Shown: in pieces, positions 35,280 through 42,291 of the stretch
Numbering within the stretch: the stretch's first letter is position 1
Layout: every line of letters starts with the position of its first letter
Source: Bacillus luti
GTDB lineage: Bacteria > Bacillota > Bacilli > Bacillales > Bacillaceae_G
Assembly (NCBI RefSeq): GCF_001884105.1
Contig: NZ_MACI01000003.1
Span: 1 to 64,000, forward strand
Direction of reading: 5' to 3'
DNA length: 64,000 bases
Program-made: the position numbers and the translations under genes
Notes under the pieces: model-generated
The model's database searches: none
What the model saw: the letters and a program-made list of their open reading frames with translations, nothing else
Told to the model about the DNA's origin: nothing

Positions 35280-35455
35280 CTAACGAGAATTTTTCTTTCT
35301 GAATAATTCGTTAGCGAATTGATCCACCGCGATCTTTTGAAGTCCTGGTACAACAAGCGAGTAGGTGTCCAGTCTGATACCTACTCTTGTATGTCTTAAT
35401 CGTTCATTTGCAATTTTTGGATGTATATCTTAAATCTTAGAAACGAACATTAGGA
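35280..35455 (-). pseudogene. Relic of a tyrosine recombinase/phage integrase C-terminus
   Basis: On the minus strand the frame before the TAG at 35280-35282 reads NERLRHTRVGIRLDTYSLVV then PGLQKIAVDQFANELF, which is the integrase end with the catalytic Tyr (L-D-T-Y). Just upstream, VRF-stop-DLRYT matches the box II motif (HDLRHTH) with His replaced by a stop, and about 15-20 residues between the two boxes are missing. The gene is clearly dead. It marks a past integration event next to the thioredoxin gene. Confidence 0.7.
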
Positions 35456-35606
35456 ACCTCACTTTTCTTTATAAGCTTTTTTATGAGCTGTGTCAAACAT
35501 ATGAATTACAGGGATTACCGTTATAGGAGGGGCAAATTAAATCATAATTATTGTACCGAGCGTCATAACATTCTAGTACCGTTATTAATGACAAGTGCAA
35601 AAAAGT

Positions 35607-35729
35607 ATGGAGAAACTAGAAATTGGTACTTCAATTTCTTTGGGCAATGAAATTATTCAAATGGAATTTGAAAATTGCGAGAGATTTATTAACACTATAA
35701 ATAAAATCCAAAAGTATTTACTTAAATAA
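35607..35729 (+). CDS. Short ORF, possible gene fragment
   Basis: Forty residues (MEKLEIGTSISLGNEIIQ ... NKIQKYLLK), helical and charged, ending in a terminator. There is no clear ribosome binding site before the ATG, so it may be the 3' end of a lost gene. No family recognised. Confidence 0.35.
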   Translation: MEKLEIGTSISLGNEIIQMEFENCERFINTINKIQKYLLK

Positions 35730-35756
35730 AAGCACCCACATGGATGCTTTTTTCTT
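35726..35756 (+). terminator. Terminator after the 40-residue ORF
   Basis: AAAGCA(CC)/(GG)TGCTTT stem with six T, overlapping the stop codon. Confidence 0.75.
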
Positions 35757-35803
35757 TGATATATAGAAATTACACACTAAACATATATTAATCGCCTTTG
35801 TCA

Positions 35804-35902
35804 CTACACGTTAAGGAATAGTAACAAAACGATGATACCGATCAAACCATATAAAAACAAAAAGAATCCGAATATAGGTAGTTTTGTATGAATGTTGAGC
35901 AT
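35804..35902 (-). CDS. 32-residue single-span membrane peptide
   Basis: ATG 35902 (minus) is preceded by AAAGGAGG at six bases, the best ribosome binding site in the area. The product MLNIHTKLPIFGFF continues with a Leu/Ile/Val/Phe membrane helix to LLLFLNV. It is too short for routine callers. Function unknown. Confidence 0.6.
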   Translation of the reverse strand: MLNIHTKLPIFGFFLFLYGLIGIIVLLLFLNV

Positions 35903-36312
35903 GGTAAACCTCCTTTTGTATATAGAAGATTTTAATATATTGTTGGTCAATTTAGAAGAATAACTATAAATTGGATGATTACACAGTAAATGTTAATACG
36001 AATGAAAGAATTGCAGTTAAAGATTAATAAACTCGAAAAAAGCACGATGTGGAAAGTGAGAAACGTGAAATCGTACAATATTCTTGGGGTATGTAGCGGT
36101 TAAAAAATCAGGATATAAACGCTGATGAAGTGAAATAGCTCAGTATATCTCTTGTTTGGAGGAGGTGAGTTGGGCTGTTGAAATGGGGAAGAAACTATTT
36201 TGAAGCCAACCTTGTTTGAGACACAATACAAGGTTGGCTTCAATGAAACGAAACGGATTGAATTTGTTCTCAAATTATACATGAACAAGGTATTGAAAGA
36301 GATGAATCGTAT

Positions 36313-36924
36313 CTAGTCTATTTTATTCCATATATAACAAAGCTGGTTAGCTTCTGATTCAAGTGCTATTAAATGTTCATTATTAATAGAGTTATTCGTA
36401 AACATTCTGTTCTTTTGGATGTTCAGGACTGTATAATTCACATCGTTATGTTCATTTGAAAATGTTGATTCATTTAATAATGTTAGTGTTGAGTTGATGT
36501 TGTATTTATCAATTCGCTCTCTTTTTCCTTTGAAAAATAATTTGATAAGATGCGGCTCATCATTAATGAGCAAACCGAGTTCAGGCGATGAGCGGACGAT
36601 TAAATCATCTGATATCCAATGTGATTTACCTGGATCGAACCAAGAGATATTTTTGTTTTTAATAAATTTTTTGTACTGTTTTATGACGTCAATGTAGTTT
36701 TGCTTTTTCTTCTGATCAACTGTTTGCACTAATGTTTCGAAACATTCAAAAGGTAGTTCATTTTGATGAAATTTAATAACAGTTTCTCGTAATTGTTTCC
36801 AGTAATCAAAAATTGGTTGGTATTCAGGTTGAGATTTTAGATTTTTTACAAAGGTTGTTTTAGCAGCACTACCTTTCAGTGTGAAGTCTAAAAATTGTGT
36901 AAGGCTCACTTTAATTTCTGCCAT
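36313..36924 (-). CDS. Hypothetical 203-residue protein
   Basis: A soluble protein with no family I recognise. The N-terminal 90 residues are helical (IKVSLTQFLDFTLKGSAAKTTFVKNLKSQPEY at the start), the C-terminal part is beta-rich and Asn-rich (ISWFDPGKSHWISDDLIVRSSPELGLLIND, then TLTLLNESTF). ATG 36924 follows AAAGGGAG. It lies beside the integrase relic and could be imported. Single gene. Confidence 0.65.
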   Translation of the reverse strand: MAEIKVSLTQFLDFTLKGSAAKTTFVKNLKSQPEYQPIFDYWKQLRETVIKFHQNELPFECFETLVQTVDQKKKQNYIDVIKQYKKFIKNKNISWFDPGKSHWISDDLIVRSSPELGLLINDEPHLIKLFFKGKRERIDKYNINSTLTLLNESTFSNEHNDVNYTVLNIQKNRMFTNNSINNEHLIALESEANQLCYIWNKID

Positions 36925-36961
36925 AGTACACTCCCTTTCTGAATTTTACCAATCCTTCCTA

Positions 36962-36988
36962 AAAGAGCAGTTAGCAAAAGCTAACTGC
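36962..36988 (-). other. Hairpin between two minus-strand genes
   Basis: GCAGTTAGC, AAAA loop, GCTAACTGC; on the minus strand it is followed by TCTTTT, a weak terminator for the 57-residue gene upstream. Confidence 0.55.
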
Positions 36989-37010
36989 GCCACTCATGGA
37001 ATATTGAGTT

Positions 37011-37184
37011 TTATAAAAGTCGAGATAAAATATCTTTGATTAATCCTGAAGCCCCAATGAGGAGTATCGATAGAAAAACAATTGATAATATACTTTTTTT
37101 CGGTTTTTTAAACTCTAGGTATAAGTTAATGATTGCACCAATTGCAACAATAATAAAGATAATGAGTCTTAATGTATCTGTCAT
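37011..37184 (-). CDS. Small two-span membrane protein
   Basis: A 57-residue protein with two hydrophobic helices (LIIFIIVAIGAIINLYL and SIVFLSILLIGASGLI) joined by a basic EFKKPKKS loop. ATG 37184 is placed by AGGGGTG at 6-7 bases; an earlier in-frame start at 37193 has no site. Function unknown. Confidence 0.65.
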   Translation of the reverse strand: MTDTLRLIIFIIVAIGAIINLYLEFKKPKKSILSIVFLSILLIGASGLIKDILSRLL

Positions 37185-37440
37185 GAATAACACCCCTATA
37201 AATTACTTAATTGTATTATAAAGGGGTTTTTCTTGTAATTAGGTTGTTTGAGCAAGATTTAAGGTAATTTTAAACGAAAAATTGTATGAAAGAAGATATG
37301 TGAAAAAGGGATGGTGTAGAACTCAAGTTTTTTAAATGGAAAATAGGGGTTTGCCTTAAACATTAATTGCAGTCAAGAATATTTATAACAATATGAATAA
37401 AGAAATAGGTCCAATTTTTGTAATGGTGGAGGGGATTATT

Positions 37441-37719
37441 GTGGACATAACTCAAAGTGTGGTAAGAATAGTGGTTAATGGGAAAGATCTTCCGTTCACT
37501 TCAGTTCAAACCTCTGCATGGAATCATGGACCTGTAAATGATTTAATCGTTTCAACCAATCAGAGAGTGAATGAGCTTTATCAATCCATGTGGTCACAAG
37601 TACCGGTTACGATTTCGGTGTATTTTCTTCAAGGGGCGGACTTAATGAGATTCGTTAGGGTAGCTGGAATTAATGAACTTGTAACGGGAGAATATATATA
37701 TCATTTCATTTGGGGATAA
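37441..37719 (+). CDS. Hypothetical 92-residue protein
   Basis: A soluble, probably beta-rich protein: DITQSVVRIVVNGKDLPFTS, then VNDLIVSTNQRVNELYQSMW, then VPVTISVYFLQGADLMRFV. GGAGGGG sits six bases before GTG 37441, which decides the start against ATG 37393. The family is unknown. It borders the spore-surface genes; no SigK-type site was found before it. Confidence 0.6.
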   Translation: MDITQSVVRIVVNGKDLPFTSVQTSAWNHGPVNDLIVSTNQRVNELYQSMWSQVPVTISVYFLQGADLMRFVRVAGINELVTGEYIYHFIWG

Positions 37720-37806
37720 TAAGAATTACAAGTAGCCTAACAGCTGCTTTTTTACTTTGTCATTTGAAGAAAATGTAGTCAAAAAGTGTCCGGAAATTGT
37801 TAACAA

Positions 37807-37846
37807 CAAAACAAAAAAGAATCCAATTGGGTATTCTCTTTTGTTT
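37807..37846 (-). terminator. Terminator of the BclA-like gene
   Basis: On the minus strand GAATACC, short loop, GGATTC then TTTTTTG, 14 bases past the stop. Confidence 0.75.
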
Positions 37847-37859
37847 ACACATAAATTGA

Positions 37860-38468
37860 TTATGAAACTTGCACTATTGTTAATGTAGCGCCAGCACTTC
37901 CGGGTAATAAAACAGCGGCGCCGAGTAATCCGAAAAATTGTAACTTTATAGTACTTCCCGCTGTTAACAATACTATAATTGTATTATTAAACTGGCTAAC
38001 TGAAAGTACTGGATCAATTGTAGAAGCTGTATTAGCTGCACCATTAATAATTAATCGTGTACTTAATAATAGAGCTGCGGTTAAATTGACTCCGTAGTTA
38101 ATTAAATAACGACCAGCATTTGGAACGGTGAAAGTAGTATTTGTACCATCAACTGTAATACCACCAGAGAAAGTTTGATCACTAGGAAGAGGTACATCGG
38201 TTCCACCTAAAATTACAGCAATTGTTGCGCCGGTAGTATTGGCAGCGAAACTTGATACATTTGTAGTCCCGGTCCCAGTTAATCCAGTAGTTCCAGTCGA
38301 GCCAGTGGTCCCAGTTAATCCAGTAGTCCCAGTATCGCCAGTAGCCCCAGTGGTTCCAGTTGGTATTGTAAATGTTAGAGATGGTGGTAGTGTCGGTCCA
38401 ATTAAGTTAGGATCGAATGCAGCTCCATAAAGGATTTCATTTGAATTATTTTTATTTTCTTTTGCCAT
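37860..38468 (-). CDS. BclA-like exosporium glycoprotein with very short collagen region
   Basis: A 202-residue spore-surface protein. The N-terminal targeting motif FDPNLIGPTLPPSLTFTIPT is the exosporium leader of BclA-family proteins. Only about nine G-x-T collagen triplets follow (residues about 40-67), far fewer than in BclA. The C-terminal 130 residues form the TNF/C1q-like trimer domain (GGITVDGTNTTFTVPNAGRYLINYGVNLT and so on). Threonines in the triplets are likely glycosylation sites. ATG 38468 follows GGAGGTG. A CATATTTTA -10-like site for SigK is at 38518-38526, though the -35 is weak. Confidence 0.88.
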   Translation of the reverse strand: MAKENKNNSNEILYGAAFDPNLIGPTLPPSLTFTIPTGTTGATGDTGTTGLTGTTGSTGTTGLTGTGTTNVSSFAANTTGATIAVILGGTDVPLPSDQTFSGGITVDGTNTTFTVPNAGRYLINYGVNLTAALLLSTRLIINGAANTASTIDPVLSVSQFNNTIIVLLTAGSTIKLQFFGLLGAAVLLPGSAGATLTIVQVS

Positions 38469-38616
38469 ACAATCACCTCCGAAAATCAAAGTATTATTAT
38501 TAGATGAAAATTGTAATTAAAATATGTAATCAGAGGGGAATTTAATCAAATTTATCGTAGTTTTGATTCATTATTAATATATTCATTGAATATAAGCTGG
38601 CGGACTAGCTTGTAGC

Positions 38617-38644
38617 ACGCACTGAAATAATGAATCATATCATA
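38617..38644 (+). promoter_or_regulatory. SigK-type promoter of the Gln/Tyr-rich gene
   Basis: AC at 38617-38618, 17 bases, then CATATCATA at 38636-38644, the form AC-N17-CATAnnnTA seen at three other genes in the window. Confidence 0.6.
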
Positions 38645-38679
38645 CTTAGTAATATTTAATATGGAAGTGGGTTGAAAAA

Positions 38680-38928
38680 ATGTTTCATTCATATTTTTAT
38701 TCTCAAGCTGGCATGCGACCAGCGTATGGTACGTCAATAACGTATAGCGGGGCACAAAGTACATTGCAAGCTGTTCAACAAGCACTACAAATGCAGCAAC
38801 AAATGCAAATGCAGCAAGGTGTACAACCGTATTATTCATCCGTGGAGTATTATTACCCGGTGCATCATATAACACCGTACGGAAGTTCTTTTCTTACTAT
38901 TCCATATGGAACTGTATACAATTTATAA
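38680..38928 (+). CDS. Gln/Tyr/Ser-rich small protein, probable spore coat or exosporium component
   Basis: An 82-residue low-complexity protein: an aromatic start MFHSYFYSQAGMRPAYG, a Gln/Met-rich core (ALQMQQQMQMQQGVQPYY), and a Tyr/Pro-rich end. No family recognised. Tyr- and Gln-rich composition, like many spore coat proteins that are cross-linked, and the SigK-type promoter support a spore role by inference. GGAAGTGGG is about 12 bases before the ATG. Confidence 0.6.
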   Translation: MFHSYFYSQAGMRPAYGTSITYSGAQSTLQAVQQALQMQQQMQMQQGVQPYYSSVEYYYPVHHITPYGSSFLTIPYGTVYNL

Positions 38929-38960
38929 ACTGGAAGGAATCTAGTTGTATATAAAAATAT

Positions 38961-38985
38961 AAGGGTGCAAGTATAGGGCACCCTT
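38961..38985 (+). other. Hairpin between spore genes
   Basis: AAGGGTGC/GCACCCTT stem after the Gln/Tyr-rich gene; it lacks a T run, so terminator function is uncertain. Confidence 0.5.
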
Positions 38986-39011
38986 ACTAGAAAAAATATT
39001 AGCTCGTCCAA

Positions 39012-39039
39012 ACATTACTAATCACTCTTACATAATATA
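39012..39039 (+). promoter_or_regulatory. SigK-type promoter of jelly-roll protein 1
   Basis: AC (39012-39013), 17 bases, CATAATATA (39031-39039). The block GTCCAAACA containing the -35 is repeated before the downstream paralogue. Confidence 0.65.
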
Positions 39040-39067
39040 CAGTAATAAACATGAAAGGGGAACTAGT

Positions 39068-39604
39068 ATGTCTTGTTATTACTATTGTAAATATTGTAAG
39101 GAGTACAAAAAGAAACAGCATGACTGTTGTAAGAACACAAGTAAGTGCAATGACAACAAAGACAAGCTTGTAAGGGCATCTGCATTTAGAGCTAAAAATA
39201 CGGTGGATCAAACTGTTCCTGCTAATACTTTTGTAAAGGTATTGTTCCAAAATGAACAATTTGATTTAGCAAATGAGTATAATCCGGCAACGTCTATTTT
39301 TATTCCGAAGACTAGAGGGGTTTATTCTATTATTGGAACAATTGGTTTCTTTCCAAACAATCTCAACTTAAATTATAGAGCGCGTGTAGAAATTCGTGTG
39401 AATGGAAACGCTGCAATAGCTATAGATAACGACTTTTTTGGTCCGATAAATTTTGGAAATGTAGTAAGTGTTTCGACGATAATTCAATTGAATGAAGGAG
39501 ATCAAGTAGAGGTCTATGCGCAAAGTAGTATAGCTGGAGTTTTAAGTCCTTTAGAAGATGGTGCACATTTTGAAGCGGCAAGATTTCCTTCTCAAATTAA
39601 ATAA
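39068..39604 (+). CDS. Cys-rich N-terminus with C1q/TNF-like domain, copy 1
   Basis: A 178-residue protein. The first 35 residues are Cys/Tyr/Lys-rich (SCYYYCKYCKEYKKKQHDCC). The rest is a jelly-roll domain of the BclA C-terminal/C1q type: VPANTFVKVLFQNEQFDLANEY, FIPKTRGVYSIIGTIGF, YRARVEIRVNGNAAIAID, IIQLNEGDQVEVYAQSS, HFEAARFPS. It probably self-assembles on the spore surface, tied by disulfides (inference). The ATG follows AAAGGGG and a SigK-type promoter. It is duplicated 130 bases downstream. Confidence 0.75.
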   Translation: MSCYYYCKYCKEYKKKQHDCCKNTSKCNDNKDKLVRASAFRAKNTVDQTVPANTFVKVLFQNEQFDLANEYNPATSIFIPKTRGVYSIIGTIGFFPNNLNLNYRARVEIRVNGNAAIAIDNDFFGPINFGNVVSVSTIIQLNEGDQVEVYAQSSIAGVLSPLEDGAHFEAARFPSQIK

Positions 39605-39624
39605 TGAGTATACAGAAGATAAAA

Positions 39625-39655
39625 GGTAAAGCCTCATCATGGGTTTTACCTTTTA
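39625..39655 (+). terminator. Terminator of jelly-roll protein 1
   Basis: GGTAAAGCC/GGTTTTACC stem with one wobble, then T-rich sequence. Confidence 0.75.
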
Positions 39656-39680
39656 TTAAAAATAGTAATAGTTTGTCCAA

Positions 39681-39708
39681 ACAATTCTAATCTATTTTAC
39701 ATATTATA
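39681..39708 (+). promoter_or_regulatory. SigK-type promoter of jelly-roll protein 2
   Basis: AC (39681-39682), 17 bases, CATATTATA (39700-39708), same spacing as the paralogue. Confidence 0.62.
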
Positions 39709-39736
39709 TGATAATAAGTTTAAAGGGGGAGTTACT

Positions 39737-40312
39737 ACGTCTTATTATTACTGTAAGTATTGTGAAGAATACAAAAAGCAAAGTCATGACTGTTTTAGGA
39801 AAAGTAGTCAATGTGATAGGAAGTATGTAAAAGTAAATTGTTGCGATGATAAGAAGGACGAGCTTGTAAGGGCGTCTGCATTTAGAGCTGTTAATACAAT
39901 GAATCAGCCTGTTCCTGCTAATACTTCTGTTAAAGTATTATTTCAAAATGAGCAATTTGATTTAGCAAATGAATATAATCCAGCAGCGTCTACTTTTATT
40001 CCGAAAACTAGAGGGGTCTATAGTGTATTGGGGAATATAACATTTTCTCCAAATGATATTACTGTGAATTACAGAGCTAGAGTTGAAATTCGTGTGAATG
40101 GAAATCCAGCAATAGCGATAGACAATGACTTTTTTGGGACAGGGGTATTTTTTAATAATGATGTCTCAGTAACTTCTATTCTTCAATTAGAAGCAGGGGA
40201 TTTCGTTGAAGTTTTTGCAGAGAGTAGCATTGCTGGTGTAATCGTACAAAATGTTAATGGTTTCAATACAGTTCATTTTGAGGCTGCGAGATTTCCTTCT
40301 CCAACTAAATGA
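39737..40312 (+). CDS. C1q/TNF-like paralogue, copy 2, with ACG in place of the start codon
   Basis: A paralogue of the preceding gene, 191 residues if translation starts at the equivalent codon. Aligned with copy 1, GGGGAACTAGT-ATG-TCT becomes GGGGGAGTTACT-ACG-TCT, so the start codon is ACG (39737). The frame stays open and conserves the Cys-rich head (TSYYYCKYCEEYKKQSHDCF) through to AARFPSPTK. The first in-frame ATG is 39899, inside the jelly-roll domain after ASAFRAVNT. It is either a weakly translated ACG-start gene or a recently silenced one; the intact frame favours some selection. It has its own promoter and terminator. Confidence 0.6.
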   Translation, partial: TSYYYCKYCEEYKKQSHDCFRKSSQCDRKYVKVNCCDDKKDELVRASAFRAVNTMNQPVPANTSVKVLFQNEQFDLANEYNPAASTFIPKTRGVYSVLGNITFSPNDITVNYRARVEIRVNGNPAIAIDNDFFGTGVFFNNDVSVTSILQLEAGDFVEVFAESSIAGVIVQNVNGFNTVHFEAARFPSPTK

Positions 40313-40349
40313 AGCAGAAGATTAGATGTTTTGTAAGAATGTTTTAAGA

Positions 40350-40376
40350 CCCTCATCAAATGGTGAGGGATTTTTA
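40350..40376 (+). terminator. Terminator of jelly-roll protein 2
   Basis: CCCTCATC/GGTGAGGG stem, AAAT loop, then ATTTTTATT. Confidence 0.85.
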
Positions 40377-40497
40377 TTGCTTTTCTAATATATATAAGTG
40401 AATTAATGGAATATATTGTTATTCGAGCGTAATTCCGTGCCTTTAGGATTATGAAAATACAAAGTTGAACAAAAGCGAAATGCACTTCTAATTAATA

Positions 40498-40545
40498 AAA
40501 CGGTATGAACACGAATAAAGGATTGTATTCGTGTTCATACCGTTT
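40498..40545. repeat. Perfect 20-bp inverted repeat with 8-base loop
   Basis: Left arm AAACGGTATGAACACGAATA (40498-40517), loop AAGGATTG, exact complement at 40526-40545. On the minus strand it runs into TTTTATTAATT and could terminate transcription; on the plus strand it has no T run. Confidence 0.85.
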
Positions 40546-40640
40546 AGGTTGCGCATAAGCAATAGTTAATTGTAACACTCATGAAAAAATAAACGGTTAA
40601 CAAGTTTATATATACAGAAGGATATGGAAGATGGTTAAAC

Positions 40641-40670
40641 AAAAAAGAGCATACATAAAAAGTACGCTCT
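40641..40670 (-). terminator. Minus-strand terminator downstream of the 64-residue gene
   Basis: On the minus strand AGAGCGTAC, T-rich loop, GTATGCTCT then TTTTTTG; one mismatch in the stem. It lies 186 bases past the gene end. Confidence 0.65.
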
Positions 40671-40855
40671 AAGGAAAGATAGGTTTTATGAGTGGATAAT
40701 CTCCATACGATAATATATGTGCATTTAATGAAAACGTGTAAGGAATCAATAAATTATCAATGAAATATCATGAAATGAGTAATTTAAGCCAATTAATGAA
40801 GTAGTTTTTCAAAATTATCGAAGTATCTAAGCTGTAAAACTGTGAATTATGTGGA

Positions 40856-41050
40856 TTAACAACGGGATAGGGATTGTACTTCGGTTTCATATTTCTTATA
40901 GTCTGGGTATTGAGTGATAGTTTGGCATTTAGGGATGCGAAGTTGATTAATTATAGAAACATTAGTAATTACTTCATTACAAGGACCGAAAAATGTAACT
41001 TTTAGTTTTGAATTTGGTGGAACTTTGAATACGATAGGTTTTTTTTCCAT
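40856..41050 (-). CDS. Small hypothetical protein, possible spore component
   Basis: A 64-residue protein MEKKPIVFKVPPNSKLKVTF then FGPCNEVITNVSIINQLRIPKCQ, with two Cys and a beta-rich look, ending in a charged helix. ATG 41050 is placed by AGGAG at about nine bases; the frame upstream is open without a site. A CATATTATA -10-like SigK element lies on the minus strand at 41119-41127. No family recognised. Confidence 0.55.
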   Translation of the reverse strand: MEKKPIVFKVPPNSKLKVTFFGPCNEVITNVSIINQLRIPKCQTITQYPDYKKYETEVQSLSRC

Positions 41051-41334
41051 GAAATCAGCTCCTAATATTGAGTGTGACTTACGATTCACTTTTTGATTCA
41101 TGTGAATAGGTGTATTAATATAATATGTAATTTTAGTGAAGTTGATTGTAATAATGTGAAAAGACATTTTTATTATGGAATCAATAAAATTAATGGTTTT
41201 TTTTGAAAAGGATATATTTTTGAAAAAAATAATAATGATTCTCCTTATTTATATAATAGATTGCTAGCATTAGGCATATGAGACTTACAATAAAAGAAAG
41301 TAGTGAATATGATAATAAAAAGGAGTTGAATTGT

Positions 41335-41904
41335 ATGGGTATTATTGTAGATATTTCAAAATGGAACGGAACTATTAATTGGGATATTGCAACACCTCAA
41401 TTAGATTTAGTTATTGCTAGAGTTCAAGATGGCTCAAACACGGTGGATTTTATGTATCCAAGCTATGTGAATGAAATGAAAAAGCGCAGTATTCCATTTG
41501 GGAATTATGCATTTTGCCGTTTTATATCTATTGCTGACGCAAAGAAAGAAGCACAAGATTTTTGGAATCGTGGTGATAAATCTGCTAAGTTTTGGGTGGC
41601 GGATGTAGAAGTTCAAACGATGGTAGATATGCAAGGGGGAACTCAAGCATTTATAGATGAATTACGTCGTTTAGGTGCGGAAAAAGTAGGGTTATATGTA
41701 GGGCATCATACGTATGTATCATTTGGAGCACGAAATATTGAGGCTGATTTCGTTTGGATTCCTCGTTATGGAGGAAATAAGCCAGCATACCCATGTGATA
41801 TTTGGCAATATACGGATTCTGGAACTGTTTCTGGCATTGGAAAATGTGATGTGAATCAATTAATAGGAAATAAGTCACTTTCTTGGTTTATAGGTTCGAA
41901 TTAA
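41335..41904 (+). CDS. GH25 lysozyme domain protein, endolysin-like
   Basis: A 189-residue glycoside hydrolase family 25 (muramidase) domain. It closely resembles the catalytic domain of Bacillus phage/prophage endolysins of the PlyB type: [18 protein letters not shown] with the early catalytic-site Asp, [32 protein letters not shown] with the acid pair, [19 protein letters not shown] and [10 protein letters not shown]. No SH3 or other wall-binding domain follows, so it is a lone catalytic module. ATG 41335 has AAAGGAG nine bases before it. It is probably phage-derived and domesticated; no holin is beside it and no signal peptide is visible. Confidence 0.85.
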   Translation: MGIIVDISKWNGTINWDIATPQLDLVIARVQDGSNTVDFMYPSYVNEMKKRSIPFGNYAFCRFISIADAKKEAQDFWNRGDKSAKFWVADVEVQTMVDMQGGTQAFIDELRRLGAEKVGLYVGHHTYVSFGARNIEADFVWIPRYGGNKPAYPCDIWQYTDSGTVSGIGKCDVNQLIGNKSLSWFIGSN

Positions 41905-42291
41905 GTAAATCAAACAAGCATAGTGGACACGCAGTAGTCAAGTAATATTCTGTTAGGTACGGAGAAAATTACTAGGACGAGCTTGAATGTATGAATGTTA
42001 AGGGGAATATAGCTGGATCAAAATCTTTCCGTATGGGAAAGAGTAAAAAATGTGGTGGATATCGGGCAAAATCATTGGATACTGGAAACACATTGTATTA
42101 GTCAGTAATGAAATGTATTTTAATGAATACGTAAATAGTCTTCTTACTATTAAAATAGGAAGACTATTAACATTAGAAGGTAAAAGAGCATAGTCGATTC
42201 AAATGAAATGAATTACATGTAGAAAACACACTGTTTTCACAATAGCAGTGTATAGTTACTTTTACATATTGATAAAAGTGAGGTATTTGAA
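41905..42291 (+). other. Gap before prsA with a short ORF and hairpins
   Basis: Contains a 36-codon ORF (41991-42101), an AATAGTCTTC/GAAGACTATT hairpin (42134-42168) without T run and ACACTG/CAGTGT (about 42229-42252) near the prsA promoter. Nothing else is supported. Confidence 0.45.
41991..42101 (+). CDS. Doubtful 36-residue basic ORF
   Basis: MNVKGNIAGSKSFRMGKSKK then CGGYRAKSLDTGNTLY. Basic and glycine-rich, no clear ribosome binding site (GAGC only). It may be a fragment of a lost phage-type gene downstream of the endolysin domain. Confidence 0.25.
   Translation: MNVKGNIAGSKSFRMGKSKKCGGYRAKSLDTGNTLY

Larger units (their letters stand above)
35456..36312. other. Degenerate intergenic region with small ORFs and a strong hairpin
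   Basis: About 850 bases of mostly non-coding, decayed-looking sequence downstream of the integrase relic. It contains a 40-codon ORF with terminator (35607-35756), a convincing 32-residue gene on the minus strand (35804-35902), scraps such as DDYTVNVNTNERIAVKD (about 35967-36020), and a 13-bp perfect inverted repeat GAAGCCAACCTTG/CAAGGTTGGCTTC at about 36198-36241. Confidence 0.5.
40377..40855. other. Non-coding stretch with strong inverted repeats
   Basis: No supported gene. It contains the 20-bp perfect inverted repeat at 40498-40545 and a minus-strand terminator-like hairpin at 40641-40670. Confidence 0.5.
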
